NCBI RefSeq assembly: GCF_023823125.1
Contig: NZ_CP090949.1
Coordinates: forward strand, 62,001 to 126,000
Length of the DNA stretch: 64,000 nt
DNA from: Erythrobacter aurantius
GTDB lineage: Bacteria; Pseudomonadota; Alphaproteobacteria; Sphingomonadales; Sphingomonadaceae
Direction of reading: 5' to 3'
This document shows positions 8,101 through 17,363 of this stretch, one piece after another. Position 1 is the first letter of the stretch; the number at the start of each line of letters is the position of its first letter. Both the position numbers and the translations under genes were made by a program. The notes beneath the pieces are model-generated. The model saw only the letters and a list, made by a program, of their open reading frames with translations. It was not told where the DNA came from and made no database searches.

Positions 8101-9566
8101 TTGACCGGCTTAAGCCTGATCATAGAAATGACCTTACGTATCCTGTTGGTCAAATCGCGCGAGATCAGCAAGGCTGTTATCATCCCAGGCAAACTGGTCG
8201 CCGCTGCTGCTATCGTGGTCAAAGCCAGATGGTCGAAGGGATCGAACATCGAATTGAGTGTGATCAGTCCAAGCGCCATAATTGCAAAAATCAAACCGAA
8301 TGTAAGGCACGAAGGCGCTGCCGCCGGGGAGCGACGGCTCACCCGGAACAAAGCGAGGAACGTCGCGGCGGCATCGCCCGCACACATACACGCGGCCACA
8401 GCGACGATGCCATGGCCCGATGAAATGGCAAAGTACGCTCCAACCAGTCCAGTAACCCGGAGGACATTGGCAGCCAGAAGGTCGGTGGTGCCCCCCAGGC
8501 TAAGCGATATGACCACGCACCATGCCCTCATTACAGTTGCCGCGGCAAGAATGGATAAGAACGTCACCAAGAGCGGATCGGCCTGATATTCCGGTCCGAA
8601 CAGCAGGTAGACAATTGGCCCCCCCAGCGTCGCGAGCGGGAACAGCACCGCAGAGAGCAAGAACAAGCATGCTGCGCCAGTCGTGCGTGCACGTTCCTTG
8701 TAGAGCGCGAAATTGCCCCGCGCCTCCGACATCAATGGAAGGAATAAATTGCCGCAAAGCCGTGCGAAGAAAACACTGGCACCGGCGGTCAGCGCGGCAA
8801 CCGCTGCATAGCCCGCAAGATCAAGCATTCCGGCCATTGTGCCAATGACGATCCTGTCACCCTGAGTGGCGAGGAAAATAACAATGCCGTTCAAAAGCAG
8901 CGGCCAGCCGAAAATCAGGACAGCACCGAAGGCGCGCCGATCAAAGCCCAGGCGATAGCGTTCCGATGCGAGAATATGCGACAAGGCGACCGAGATTATG
9001 GCGGTCAAAACGCAGCCGGCAGCGATGGCGATGAAGTTTTCGGTCGCGAATGCGAGAGCAATCGTCAGCACCACCCCGGGCAACAATCCGCCGATTTGCA
9101 TCTTCACGTACGGCGCGAACTGCATCTTTCGTTGTTGTGCTAGCGGGTCGAGGTTTCTGAAGCCCTCGATCACCGGAATGATCGCAGCGCAGGCATAGAA
9201 CCAGCCAAGCTCCGGATTGCCGAAACTCGCTGCGATCCAGTTGGCAAGGAGCAGGATTGCGCAGCCCATCAACAATCCGCGCACCAGCAGGATCGTTGCC
9301 AAGGTAGGTCTGGTCGACCCCAGTTCGCTTTCGTCGACCTGGATCAGATATTTCTCGATTCCGAGATCGCTGATTAGAGCGAAGGTGCTGACGACCAGCA
9401 GAAAGGTGACGCTGATCCCGAAATACTCGGGCCCCAGAAACCGGGCCACCAGCAGGACCCGAATGAACAGCAGGGCATGTTCGCCGACATAGCCCAGACC
9501 GAGCGTAGACCCCGCCTTGAGAAAGCCGCCGCGCGCCACAGCGCTATTCCGTTCCCTGACCAGCAA
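8097..9566 (-). CDS. Oligosaccharide flippase (Wzx-like, MOP/PST superfamily)
   Basis: 489 residues with about twelve to fourteen hydrophobic segments, and the N-terminal pattern GSTLGLGYVGEHALLFIRVLL...ARFLGPEYFGI common to polysaccharide-transporter (PST) family flippases. The role would be to flip the lipid-linked repeat unit across the inner membrane before polymerisation. Its start overlaps the end of the Fe-S protein gene by 23 bases and its stop overlaps the acetyltransferase start, so it is within one tightly packed operon. Confidence 0.88.
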   Translation of the reverse strand: MLVRERNSAVARGGFLKAGSTLGLGYVGEHALLFIRVLLVARFLGPEYFGISVTFLLVVSTFALISDLGIEKYLIQVDESELGSTRPTLATILLVRGLLMGCAILLLANWIAASFGNPELGWFYACAAIIPVIEGFRNLDPLAQQRKMQFAPYVKMQIGGLLPGVVLTIALAFATENFIAIAAGCVLTAIISVALSHILASERYRLGFDRRAFGAVLIFGWPLLLNGIVIFLATQGDRIVIGTMAGMLDLAGYAAVAALTAGASVFFARLCGNLFLPLMSEARGNFALYKERARTTGAACLFLLSAVLFPLATLGGPIVYLLFGPEYQADPLLVTFLSILAAATVMRAWCVVISLSLGGTTDLLAANVLRVTGLVGAYFAISSGHGIVAVAACMCAGDAAATFLALFRVSRRSPAAAPSCLTFGLIFAIMALGLITLNSMFDPFDHLALTTIAAAATSLPGMITALLISRDLTNRIRKVISMIRLKPVK

Positions 9567-10773
9567 GCAAACGGCGCAAGGTTCCCAGCAGGCTCCGCAG
9601 GCTCTCTTTCAGACCAAGCCTTCGAGTGTTCTCGGCCAGAGCAAGATCGGCAAAGCGCGGGCGCTTGCGCCGCACCGCTGCCATCGCGGCCAGTCGAGGC
9701 AAAACCATACCTTTGCGACGGGCCTGAAACGGTTGCATTTGCGCAATCGCATCAATGGACAAGGGTTGAGTGACAAGCATCCCTGCATCGATGGCTTCCA
9801 TCACCAGTTCCTCGCCCTTGCGAGTTCGGGTCAGGACAATGCTGCGCCCATCCTGTTCGTCGAACATCGGGTTTCCATTATCATCGCAGTGCCAGCCGTC
9901 AGCACAAACGATATCGGCGAATTCGCCAATTCCGTCAGGACAGATCTTGCAGCGAAACTGCAGGTGGCGATTGAGGATGCTGCCCCAACTGGTGTCGTAG
10001 TCCATCTGGAACCGGCGCCCGTCGCTCAATTCGGCGGTCGCAAATCCGGGCCAGCCGTCGCCGCGATAACGAAAGGCAGCAATGTCCGCTTCGTCCGTGA
10101 CGCCCATCTCCTTCAGAAGCGCCGAAGTACCACGATAGCTGGGCACACCGGCGCACATGAAGGCAAGCATGTAGGGCACTTTTTCGTTCACTCTGGGATC
10201 GTGTCGCGCCAGCTGGCGCAATCCGGCAACATCGCAGGGCTTGCCAACAAAGGCAAAACGCCCATCCGCATCGAGCCGCTTGCCAATGTCTTCAAGAGGT
10301 GATGACGGAGCATAGCGCGACCCGGCGGAATGGAAGACATCGTCGCGGCCGGTGCTGATCTTCAGAGCGTTCCTGACGGGGGATTCAGGCGAAACCGATG
10401 TCTGCACGACATAATCGACGGCGCCAGTCGTCAGGAGTTGAGCAAGTATTGCAGAAAGCCCGCCGCCCGATGAGGCATTGCGGCGCAGTTCGTCATCCTT
10501 GCTCCAACCAAGCCTGACCCCGACCAGAGGCCCCCAAACGGGATGATATTCTGCCTCAAGATCCCCGGCGCTATGCCTGATGTTGGCGCCAGGACAGACT
10601 GCGTCGATCATTTGTGCCTGATGCGCAGGAACCTGTGCAATGACCTCCGGCCGACGATAGCCGGCCGGGGAATCGCGCATGACTATCGCAGGCGTGTCGG
10701 CAGAACTTATGCCCGCGCACAACCCACATCCTGAGCAAAGCCCGTTCTTGGTGATGGTTTCCACGTCAAGCAT
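9544..10773 (-). CDS. Coenzyme F420 hydrogenase/dehydrogenase beta-subunit family Fe-S protein
   Basis: 409 residues. The N-terminus has a ferredoxin-like cysteine pattern (NGLCSGCGLCAG) followed by the F420 hydrogenase/dehydrogenase beta-subunit N- and C-terminal domains (NASSGGGLSAILAQLL; FVGKPCDVAGLRQL; FRCKICPDGIGEFADIVCADGW). Additional Cys near 240-260 probably bind clusters. Members in polysaccharide loci usually lie next to pyruvyl transferases, as here (overlapping by 8 bases); their biochemical job in glycan assembly is not established, and the organism need not make F420. A redox or flavin-dependent sugar-modifying role is inference only. Confidence 0.8.
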   Translation of the reverse strand: MLDVETITKNGLCSGCGLCAGISSADTPAIVMRDSPAGYRRPEVIAQVPAHQAQMIDAVCPGANIRHSAGDLEAEYHPVWGPLVGVRLGWSKDDELRRNASSGGGLSAILAQLLTTGAVDYVVQTSVSPESPVRNALKISTGRDDVFHSAGSRYAPSSPLEDIGKRLDADGRFAFVGKPCDVAGLRQLARHDPRVNEKVPYMLAFMCAGVPSYRGTSALLKEMGVTDEADIAAFRYRGDGWPGFATAELSDGRRFQMDYDTSWGSILNRHLQFRCKICPDGIGEFADIVCADGWHCDDNGNPMFDEQDGRSIVLTRTRKGEELVMEAIDAGMLVTQPLSIDAIAQMQPFQARRKGMVLPRLAAMAAVRRKRPRFADLALAENTRRLGLKESLRSLLGTLRRLLAGQGTE

Positions 10774-11971
10774 TGCGGGACACCATGTCGGCGATCAGGG
10801 CATCAAGGAAGGACCGATAGGAGTCCAGTCTGCGCTGCGCTTCCGTATTGGCGGCAACCGCCTCTGCACGAAGGGCGGGAAGGTCTGCCAAAGCCCGGTC
10901 GAACCGGGCCAGAACGGCCTCGTTGGTTTCGCACGTCAGGTCAGCATTCCAATTATAGCCGAGCGAATCGAACAAGCCGCTGAACTTGCGGCTGTATCCA
11001 AGCGGCACAACTGCGGTACCCGACGAAAGCGCGGCGATGGTCGAGTGCATCCGGCTGCCGGCAAACAGGTCAAGCCCGGCGATATAGCTCTTTGCCTCGG
11101 AAGGACCCGAGAAACGCGGCGGCAGGATTGCGGCGGGATAACGGGCCGCCAGTTCTTCCGACAATGCGTAATCATCTTCATAAGGCGTCGCTGCCGCGAG
11201 TACATGTGGGACGAGGTGGAGCTCCACGCGTTCGTGTGCCGTCGCGCGTTCCAGCAGGCTGTCAATCAGTGCGGGATAGTCCACCGTAAGCCGGATCCGG
11301 TCGCCAGTGGCGAGATCGCGGCGATACAGCAATGCCGAGACGTTGAGGCCAAACCTGATCTTTCCATTGGCAAGGTCACGATCATCCTTGTCCGGCGCAG
11401 GCGTGAACGGGAGTGCAAAGGCGACATCGGTAGTCAGCTCGGCCTTCGATCCCATACCCAGCTGCTCAAGCAGCGACAAAGATTTTTCGTCCCGCGCGAA
11501 GATCCGGCTGGCAAGGTTCATCACCCCAACACCGGCATGGCGCGCCCTTGCTGTGTGAAACGGACCGATCGTCTGCGGGCTTAACACCAGCGGTCCGCCA
11601 CCTCGCATCGCGGCGATCTTGGAGCCAATGATGAGCCAATATCGCCGCGCTGCGTAAATGTCGGAAAAGCTGTCCCCGCCGCCGATGTCGAATGCGATGT
11701 CGCATCGCTTCATCTGGCGATGCAGGCTGGAAAAGGGATTGGCCAGCGCCTTGTAACCGATATTCTCGAAATCATTTTCATAAACGATTTCATGGCTGTA
11801 ATCGAATGCTCCGCGAACGCCCATCATATGGAAGACCGGACGCCGACCGGCCTTCTCGATCGCCGCGCCGATAAGGTTGGCATTGGCGACAGTGAGTGCG
11901 CCGACGCCGAGATTTTCCGAAAGGCAGGAATGCCATAGCATCCCGACATGCAGGGGGCGGGCTTCGGTCAT
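10766..11971 (-). CDS. Polysaccharide pyruvyl transferase family protein
   Basis: 401 residues with the CsaB/WcaK pyruvyl-transferase fold: N-terminal LSENLGVGALTVANANLIG, a GGGDSFSDIYAARRYWLI nucleotide-type loop, LVLSPQTIGPFHTARAR, and a C-terminal AGSRMHSTIAALSSGTAVVPLGYSRKFSGL segment containing the family's conserved SRxH motif (SRMH). Such enzymes add a ketal-linked pyruvate from phosphoenolpyruvate to a sugar, giving the polymer negative charge. It starts 4 bases inside the end of the methyltransferase gene and overlaps the following Fe-S gene. Confidence 0.88.
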   Translation of the reverse strand: MTEARPLHVGMLWHSCLSENLGVGALTVANANLIGAAIEKAGRRPVFHMMGVRGAFDYSHEIVYENDFENIGYKALANPFSSLHRQMKRCDIAFDIGGGDSFSDIYAARRYWLIIGSKIAAMRGGGPLVLSPQTIGPFHTARARHAGVGVMNLASRIFARDEKSLSLLEQLGMGSKAELTTDVAFALPFTPAPDKDDRDLANGKIRFGLNVSALLYRRDLATGDRIRLTVDYPALIDSLLERATAHERVELHLVPHVLAAATPYEDDYALSEELAARYPAAILPPRFSGPSEAKSYIAGLDLFAGSRMHSTIAALSSGTAVVPLGYSRKFSGLFDSLGYNWNADLTCETNEAVLARFDRALADLPALRAEAVAANTEAQRRLDSYRSFLDALIADMVSRNA

Positions 11972-12675
11972 CCGGCTCCCCGTGTCGCGATAAGCGATTT
12001 CACGAATACCAGAGCCATCCTCTCGCTCGAGTGCTCCCCATCGGGGAACAGGGCCCGGAAATAGGAACGGCTGATCATTTTCGTTCCATCTAGACGGGCT
12101 GCAGCTCCGGCGAAGTCAACCTTCCTGGTGACCCCTAGGTTGAACCTTGTGACAGCGAACATGCGCAGTGGGTCGGGCATCCAGTGCAACATCGGGAATG
12201 CATTGTGCGGATCGATTGGAAACCAGAAATTGGGCGTCTGCACATAGTAGGTGCGCCCCACCCGGCGCACTTCGGAGGCGAAATCGCGCATGTTGGAATA
12301 GCTGCCGACGTGTTCGATCACCGAGTTGGAATGGACGAGATCGAACGCGCCATCTTCGTATTGCGGCATCGCGCAGGCATTCCCGGCGGCGTTTTCGAAC
12401 CGCAGGCCATCGACGACATTCTGCGAATAGGCGGCCAGTTCCTCACCGTAGTTCAGCAAGGTGAGTTGAACTCTCCCGCGCAGATGCGGGGCGAGCATGT
12501 TCCAGTATTCCGCGCGCCCTCCGACATCGAGGATGCGAATCTCTTCGCGTTGGTCCAGGAGATCCTCGATCATCGCCTGGATTCTGGCAAAGCGCGCACT
12601 TCGGAAGCGCGCCTGTAGCCGCTTGAAAAGGCGTCCTTCGTCGCGGCGCATCAGGGGAGTTGCACTCTCACTCAT
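11968..12675 (-). CDS. Class I SAM-dependent methyltransferase
   Basis: 235 residues from the ATG at 12675, which sits 11 bases beyond the rfbB stop; a longer in-frame reading would overlap rfbB. The SAM-binding motif I is ILDVGGRAEYW (about residue 48), and the post-motif region shows the typical GAFDLVHSNSVIEHVG acidic/hydrophobic pattern. It probably methylates a sugar hydroxyl or a lipid-linked intermediate. The acceptor is unknown. Overlap with the pyruvyl transferase start (ATGA) supports translational coupling. Confidence 0.82.
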   Translation of the reverse strand: MSESATPLMRRDEGRLFKRLQARFRSARFARIQAMIEDLLDQREEIRILDVGGRAEYWNMLAPHLRGRVQLTLLNYGEELAAYSQNVVDGLRFENAAGNACAMPQYEDGAFDLVHSNSVIEHVGSYSNMRDFASEVRRVGRTYYVQTPNFWFPIDPHNAFPMLHWMPDPLRMFAVTRFNLGVTRKVDFAGAAARLDGTKMISRSYFRALFPDGEHSSERMALVFVKSLIATRGAG

Positions 12676-12686
12676 ATCAGCAGGCT

Positions 12687-13745
12687 CTACTTCGAGGCCC
12701 CGAGCAAAGGCCGCCACCAGTCCTCACGCTCAAGATACCAGCGAAGTGTCTGGCGCAGACCTTCCTCGAAAGTGCGCGTGGCGGCATATCCCAAATCGTT
12801 GCGGGCCTTGGTTTCGTCGATGGCGTAGCGCCGATCATGGCCCGCCCTGTCCGTGACGAAGGTCTTGAGCGTCTCGCTCTTCATGCCTTTTGCGGCAGGC
12901 GCATCAGGGTAGCGATCGGCCAGGCCATCGACTTCCTCGAATGCCAGATCGACTTCACGGCAGATCGCGTCGATCACCTCCATGTTGGGCAGTTCCGCCC
13001 CTCCGCCGATATTGTAGGTTTCCCCCGGCACACCTTTGTGCAAGCAAGCTTCAATCCCGCGGCAGTGATCCTCGACATGCAGCCAGTCGCGCACGTTCAT
13101 GCCATCGCCGTAAATCGGCAGGCTCTTGCCCGACAGCGCGTTGAGGCAGAACAGCGGGATCAGCTTTTCGGGATATTGGTATGGGCCGTAGTTGTTCGAG
13201 CAATTGCTGGTGGTGACATTCAGCCCGTAGGTGTGGTGATAAGCCCGCACCAGATGATCGGACGACGCCTTTGATGCCGAATAGGGCGAATTGGGCGAAT
13301 AGGGCGTGGTCTCGCTAAAGGCAGGGTCTTCCGGCCCGAGCGAACCGTACACCTCATCGGTAGAGATGTGATGGAACCGGTGTTCGCGTCCGTCACCCGC
13401 CAGCCACACGGCACGTGCTGCCTTCAGCAGGCTGTTGGTGCCAAGAATATTCGTGTCGATGAAGGCATCGGGGCCGCTGATCGAGCGGTCGACGTGGCTT
13501 TCCGCTGCAAAGTGGACAATGGTGGCGATCTTGCGTTCTCGCAGCAATTGTTCGACCAGAGCGGTGTCGCGAATATCGCCGACGATCAGTTCGGCATGCG
13601 GCGCGCCTTCAAGAGTCGAACGGTTACCGGCATATGTCAGCGCATCGAGCACGATCAGATGATCGTCGGGATGCCGGGCATTCCAGAAATGCACGAAATT
13701 GCCGCCGATGAATCCGGCCCCTCCGGTTACGAGCAAATTAGCCAA
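12687..13745 (-). CDS. rfbB: dTDP-glucose 4,6-dehydratase
   Basis: 352 residues of the extended SDR superfamily. The Rossmann motif is GGAGFIGGNFV (residues 8-18), the catalytic pair is YSASK (about 157-161), and HISTDEVYGSLG and NCSNNYGPYQYPEKLIPL are diagnostic of RmlB. It removes water from dTDP-D-glucose to give dTDP-4-keto-6-deoxy-D-glucose, the second step of dTDP-L-rhamnose formation. It overlaps the rfbD stop by 8 bases in the order A-C-D-B, which is less usual than B-D-A-C but functionally equivalent. Confidence 0.96.
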   Translation of the reverse strand: MANLLVTGGAGFIGGNFVHFWNARHPDDHLIVLDALTYAGNRSTLEGAPHAELIVGDIRDTALVEQLLRERKIATIVHFAAESHVDRSISGPDAFIDTNILGTNSLLKAARAVWLAGDGREHRFHHISTDEVYGSLGPEDPAFSETTPYSPNSPYSASKASSDHLVRAYHHTYGLNVTTSNCSNNYGPYQYPEKLIPLFCLNALSGKSLPIYGDGMNVRDWLHVEDHCRGIEACLHKGVPGETYNIGGGAELPNMEVIDAICREVDLAFEEVDGLADRYPDAPAAKGMKSETLKTFVTDRAGHDRRYAIDETKARNDLGYAATRTFEEGLRQTLRWYLEREDWWRPLLGASK

Positions 13746-14595
13746 GGGCCTTTTCCTCTTTCAACATGGTTCGAAGATTGGTGCGCCAATGAACCGGCGC
13801 ACTGCCCAGCAAGGCACGCGTTTCCCGGCAGTCGAGCAGGGAAAACGCCGGACGCTGCGCAGGTGTCGGATAATCTGCGGTGGTGATCGGATTGATGCGC
13901 GGAATTCGGTCTATCAGGCCAAGCGCGTGCGCTTCCTCGGCAATGGCAACAGCGAAGTCATACCAGCTCGCCACACCTGCATCGCTGTGATGGAAAGTGC
14001 CATTCGCACCCTTGTCGAGAAGCCCCCAGATCGTTTGCGCAAGCCCCGTAGCCCAGGTTGGCGAACCGATCTGATCGGCAACAATGCCAAGCTCCTCGCG
14101 TTCCTTCATCAGCCGGATCATGGTGCGCACGAAATTGCCGCCGCCCGCGGCATAGACCCAAGCGGTGCGTACAAGCAGGTCACAATCGCGCAGATGATCC
14201 TCGCCCGCCGCCTTGGTGCGTCCATAGGCGCTTATCGGATCGCGCGCGTCGTCGGGGCGATAGGCCCGTGATGAGGTGCCATCGAACACGAAGTCGGTGG
14301 AAACATGAACCAGCTTCCCGCCCTGCTCCGCCATCGCTTCGACCATGACGGCGACGGCATCGGCGTTGATTGCGCGGGCCAGATCTTCGTCCGCTTCGGC
14401 CTTGTCGACGGCAGTGTAAGCCGCCGCGTTGATGATCACTTCGGGCGCTTCGACAACCAGCCGCGCGCGCAGCATCGCTTCATCGGTCAGATCGACATCA
14501 TCGACATCAATGGCGTTGATATCGGCATGCGCAGGGGCGGTGCGCTGCAACGCGCTGCCCAACTGTCCGCCTGCTCCTGTGATAAGAACCTTCAT
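13738..14595 (-). CDS. rfbD: dTDP-4-dehydrorhamnose reductase
   Basis: 285 residues. The N-terminal NAD(P) loop is ITGAGGQLGSAL, followed by the DLTD and NAAAYTAVDKAEAD motifs and YGRTKAAGE (catalytic Tyr/Lys), all standard for RmlD. It reduces dTDP-4-keto-L-rhamnose to dTDP-L-rhamnose. The start overlaps the last base of rfbC and the end overlaps rfbB, so translation is coupled. Length and motifs are complete. Confidence 0.95.
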   Translation of the reverse strand: MKVLITGAGGQLGSALQRTAPAHADINAIDVDDVDLTDEAMLRARLVVEAPEVIINAAAYTAVDKAEADEDLARAINADAVAVMVEAMAEQGGKLVHVSTDFVFDGTSSRAYRPDDARDPISAYGRTKAAGEDHLRDCDLLVRTAWVYAAGGGNFVRTMIRLMKEREELGIVADQIGSPTWATGLAQTIWGLLDKGANGTFHHSDAGVASWYDFAVAIAEEAHALGLIDRIPRINPITTADYPTPAQRPAFSLLDCRETRALLGSAPVHWRTNLRTMLKEEKALG

Positions 14596-15137
14596 CAGAA
14601 CGCCGGGACGTCAGCGAGCGCGAGGCCCTTTGCGTCCTTCTCCGAAATGATCGGTGCGAGATTGGCAACAGGCCATTCGATGCCGACGGACGGATCGTCC
14701 CAAGCCAGAGTGTGCTCCGATTGCGGCGCATAGGGCGCAGTGCACTTGTAGAGAAAGTCGGTGTCATCCTCGAGCGTGAGGAAGCCGTGCGCAAAGCCTT
14801 CGGGCACCCAAAACATGCGCTTGTTCTCGGCGGTCAGTTCCACCCCGATCCACTTGCCGAAATGCGGCGAGTCCTTACGCAGGTCGACCGCGACGTCGAA
14901 GACTGCCCCATTGGTTACACGCACCAGTTTGCCCTGCGGCCCGGGGTTCTGGAAATGCAGGCCGCGCAGCACGCCCTTTTCCGAGCGGCTGTGGTTGTCC
15001 TGCACAAACGCAAGATCAAGCCCCGCCTCGCGGAATACGGCATCATTCCAGGTTTCCATGAAGAACCCGCGAGCATCACCGAACACGCGCGGCTCGATAA
15101 TCAACGGTCCCGGAATCGCGGTTTCGATAATCTTCAC
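14595..15137 (-). CDS. rfbC: dTDP-4-dehydrorhamnose 3,5-epimerase
   Basis: 180 residues, a cupin-fold enzyme with the conserved [12 protein letters not shown] opening, the [20 protein letters not shown] stretch carrying the catalytic His, and [25 protein letters not shown]. It epimerises C3 and C5 of the 4-keto intermediate. It starts within the last 4 bases of rfbA (ATGA-type overlap). Confidence 0.96.
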   Translation of the reverse strand: MKIIETAIPGPLIIEPRVFGDARGFFMETWNDAVFREAGLDLAFVQDNHSRSEKGVLRGLHFQNPGPQGKLVRVTNGAVFDVAVDLRKDSPHFGKWIGVELTAENKRMFWVPEGFAHGFLTLEDDTDFLYKCTAPYAPQSEHTLAWDDPSVGIEWPVANLAPIISEKDAKGLALADVPAF

Positions 15138-16033
15138 GACAGGGCCGGCCGCTCAATCAACTGGATCAGATATTCGCCATAGCCCGATTTGCGCAGCGGC
15201 TCGGCAATCTCGCGCAGACGGTCTGTCGTGATGAACCCCTGACGCCACGCGATTTCTTCGGGGCAGCAAATCTTCAGACCCTGCCGTTCCTCGGTAATGC
15301 GGACATAGGTCGCAGCATCGAGCAACGAGGCATGCGTGCCTGTGTCCAGCCAAGCAAACCCACGCCCCATGATTTCGACCGACATGGATCCTTCATCGAG
15401 ATACAGGCGATTGAGGTCGGTGATTTCCAGCTCTCCACGCGGTGAAGGCTTCAGGTCGCGGGCACGATCAACCACGGTTTCATCGTAAAAATACAACCCA
15501 GTCACCGCATAGTTCGACTTGGGAGCCTTGGGCTTCTCCTCAATCGAGATGGCTTTCCCATCGCGATCGAATTCGACCACTCCGAAAGCTTCGGGATTGT
15601 TGACCCTATAGGCGAAAACCGTCGCGCCTTCGTCTCGCGAATTCGCGTTTCTCAGCAATTCGGGCAGGCCGTGGCCGTAAAAGATATTGTCGCCCAGAAT
15701 AAGCGCGCTCGGCCCGCCACGCACAAAATCGGCGCCAATGTGAAACGCTTGCGCCAGCCCTTCGGGTTTGGGTTGCTGGGCATAGCTGAGGTTGACGCCG
15801 AAGTCCGAGCCGTCGCCCAGCACGCGCTGGAATTGCTCCGCATCCTCCGGTGTGGTGATGATCAGGATATCCTGAATACCGGCAAGCATCAGCGTGCTGA
15901 GCGGGTAATAGATCATCGGCTTGTCGAAGATCGGCATCAGCTGCTTCGATACCCCGCGGGTAAGGGGATAGAGCCGCGTGCCCGAACCGCCGGCCAGAAT
16001 GATACCCTTGCGTGCTTGCGCCACTTTCCCCAC
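15134..16033 (-). CDS. rfbA: Glucose-1-phosphate thymidylyltransferase
   Basis: 299 residues. The signature [16 protein letters not shown] lies near residues 10-25, followed by [17 protein letters not shown] and the sugar-binding [14 protein letters not shown] stretch. It forms dTDP-glucose from dTTP and glucose-1-phosphate and is the entry point to dTDP-L-rhamnose. It is the promoter-proximal gene of the leftward operon (rfbACDB through the acetyltransferase); the 172-bp region to the divergent nucleotidyltransferase should hold the promoters of both operons. Confidence 0.96.
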   Translation of the reverse strand: MGKVAQARKGIILAGGSGTRLYPLTRGVSKQLMPIFDKPMIYYPLSTLMLAGIQDILIITTPEDAEQFQRVLGDGSDFGVNLSYAQQPKPEGLAQAFHIGADFVRGGPSALILGDNIFYGHGLPELLRNANSRDEGATVFAYRVNNPEAFGVVEFDRDGKAISIEEKPKAPKSNYAVTGLYFYDETVVDRARDLKPSPRGELEITDLNRLYLDEGSMSVEIMGRGFAWLDTGTHASLLDAATYVRITEERQGLKICCPEEIAWRQGFITTDRLREIAEPLRKSGYGEYLIQLIERPALS

Positions 16034-16205
16034 CCTTTTGCAGCCGCCCGTCTCAGGCGATTCCGCATTGCAGCAAGGATACTAGTGGTCAACACCTAAT
16101 CTCCCCCTGTCCCGGTCGGGGTTTCTGGAAGCTGGCCAAAGCCGGGCATTTGTCGCATTACGCGCAATTGCGCAGTCAAATCAGCCGGGATCAACCTGCA
16201 GACAC
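16034..16205. promoter_or_regulatory. Divergent intergenic region between rfbA and the lasso-module nucleotidyltransferase
   Basis: 172 bp without a gene. It separates the leftward exopolysaccharide operon from the rightward nucleotidyltransferase-ABC transporter pair and must contain start signals for both. No sigma-70 box or operator was clear enough to place precisely. Confidence 0.4.
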
Positions 16206-17363
16206 ATGACCGATACGGTTTCGATCGACGGATTCCTCGCCGCCTCGGTGCGCTCCTTGCGGGCGCAGGTGGAGGCGCGTTGGACACTGCCCGACTCCAT
16301 CGGCTGGAAGGATGTATGGGAGCGGATCGAATACCACGGCATCCCACTGTTGTTGCACAATAACGCAGGGGGGCTCGATGGCTGGCCGGAAGCCTTGCTT
16401 GAACGGATTGGCGAAGAAGCGCGGCTGATGGTGCTGTGGGAGACCACCCATCACAAGACCGTTTCAGCCTTGGTTCGCGCCCTGCACGAAGCGGGCATCG
16501 AAAGCGTGCTGATGAAAGGCACCGCGCTTGCCTATTCGCTGCATGAGGAGCCTGCCGTCCGGCGGCGCGGCGACACCGATCTGCTTGTTCGCCCGCAATT
16601 CAGAGAACGCACAAGGGCGATCTTCGAAAAGCTCGGCTGGTATCGCCGGATCGATCCGCATGGACTCTATTATCAAGAAGGCTGGTTGCACGATGCCGCC
16701 GGGTTCTTTGTCCATTCGGTCGATCTGCACTGGGAGCCGTCAGATCGCCCGGTGCTCCAAGGTATCATCCCGATCGATGCCTTTTTCGATGCGAAGGCCC
16801 CGGTTCCACGATTTTGCGAGGGCGCATTCAGGCCCGATCTGCCAACGATGATGCTGCACGCCACGATCAATCAGAAATGGCACGCATTGCATGGCTATGA
16901 TGCGGAGGGCGGGCGGCTGGTCAGCCCGCGGCGGCTGATATGGTCCATCGATTTTGACCTGATGGCACGCGGCATGACTCCACAAGACTGGCAGCGGTTG
17001 CAAGAGCATTGCCAGCGGCATGGGGTGGGCGCGCTGGTTGCTCACAGCTTGCGCGGCATGGTGCAAGACCTGCACAGCGAGCTTCCGGCTGGCTTGATCG
17101 ACGCGCTTGATCGCGAGCCGCTCAATCCGACGCTGGCACGATATTTCGACGATCCTGACAGTCTGGGCCAGTTCTGGATCGACCTGCGCAAGGCCCGCAG
17201 CCTTGACCAGAAATGGCGGCTGTTTGCCATGCGCGCCTTTCCGCCACGCGATCATCTGCTCGACAAATATCCGGCCGCGAAAGGATGGCCCACACCGCTG
17301 TTGCAAGGCAGACTGCTGTTCGAAACCGCAGGCCGGGCAGTGCGCCGGGCGGTGTCGCGGTGA
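16206..17363 (+). CDS. Nucleotidyltransferase family protein of lasso-peptide module (PF14907-like)
   Basis: 385 residues. Near residue 118 is RRRGDTDLLVRP, the GDxD-type metal-binding motif of pol-beta-like nucleotidyltransferases of the PF14907 (NTP_transf_5) group, preceded by VLMKGTALAYSLH, the group's typical KG(T/A) segment. Members occur with HprK-related kinases and PqqD-like proteins, including lasso-peptide clusters, where the proposed job is to extend or modify a phosphorylated peptide. The TGA stop overlaps the GTG start of the ABC transporter (GTGA). Cytoplasmic; no membrane segment. The substrate in this cluster is inferred. Confidence 0.78.
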   Translation: MTDTVSIDGFLAASVRSLRAQVEARWTLPDSIGWKDVWERIEYHGIPLLLHNNAGGLDGWPEALLERIGEEARLMVLWETTHHKTVSALVRALHEAGIESVLMKGTALAYSLHEEPAVRRRGDTDLLVRPQFRERTRAIFEKLGWYRRIDPHGLYYQEGWLHDAAGFFVHSVDLHWEPSDRPVLQGIIPIDAFFDAKAPVPRFCEGAFRPDLPTMMLHATINQKWHALHGYDAEGGRLVSPRRLIWSIDFDLMARGMTPQDWQRLQEHCQRHGVGALVAHSLRGMVQDLHSELPAGLIDALDREPLNPTLARYFDDPDSLGQFWIDLRKARSLDQKWRLFAMRAFPPRDHLLDKYPAAKGWPTPLLQGRLLFETAGRAVRRAVSR

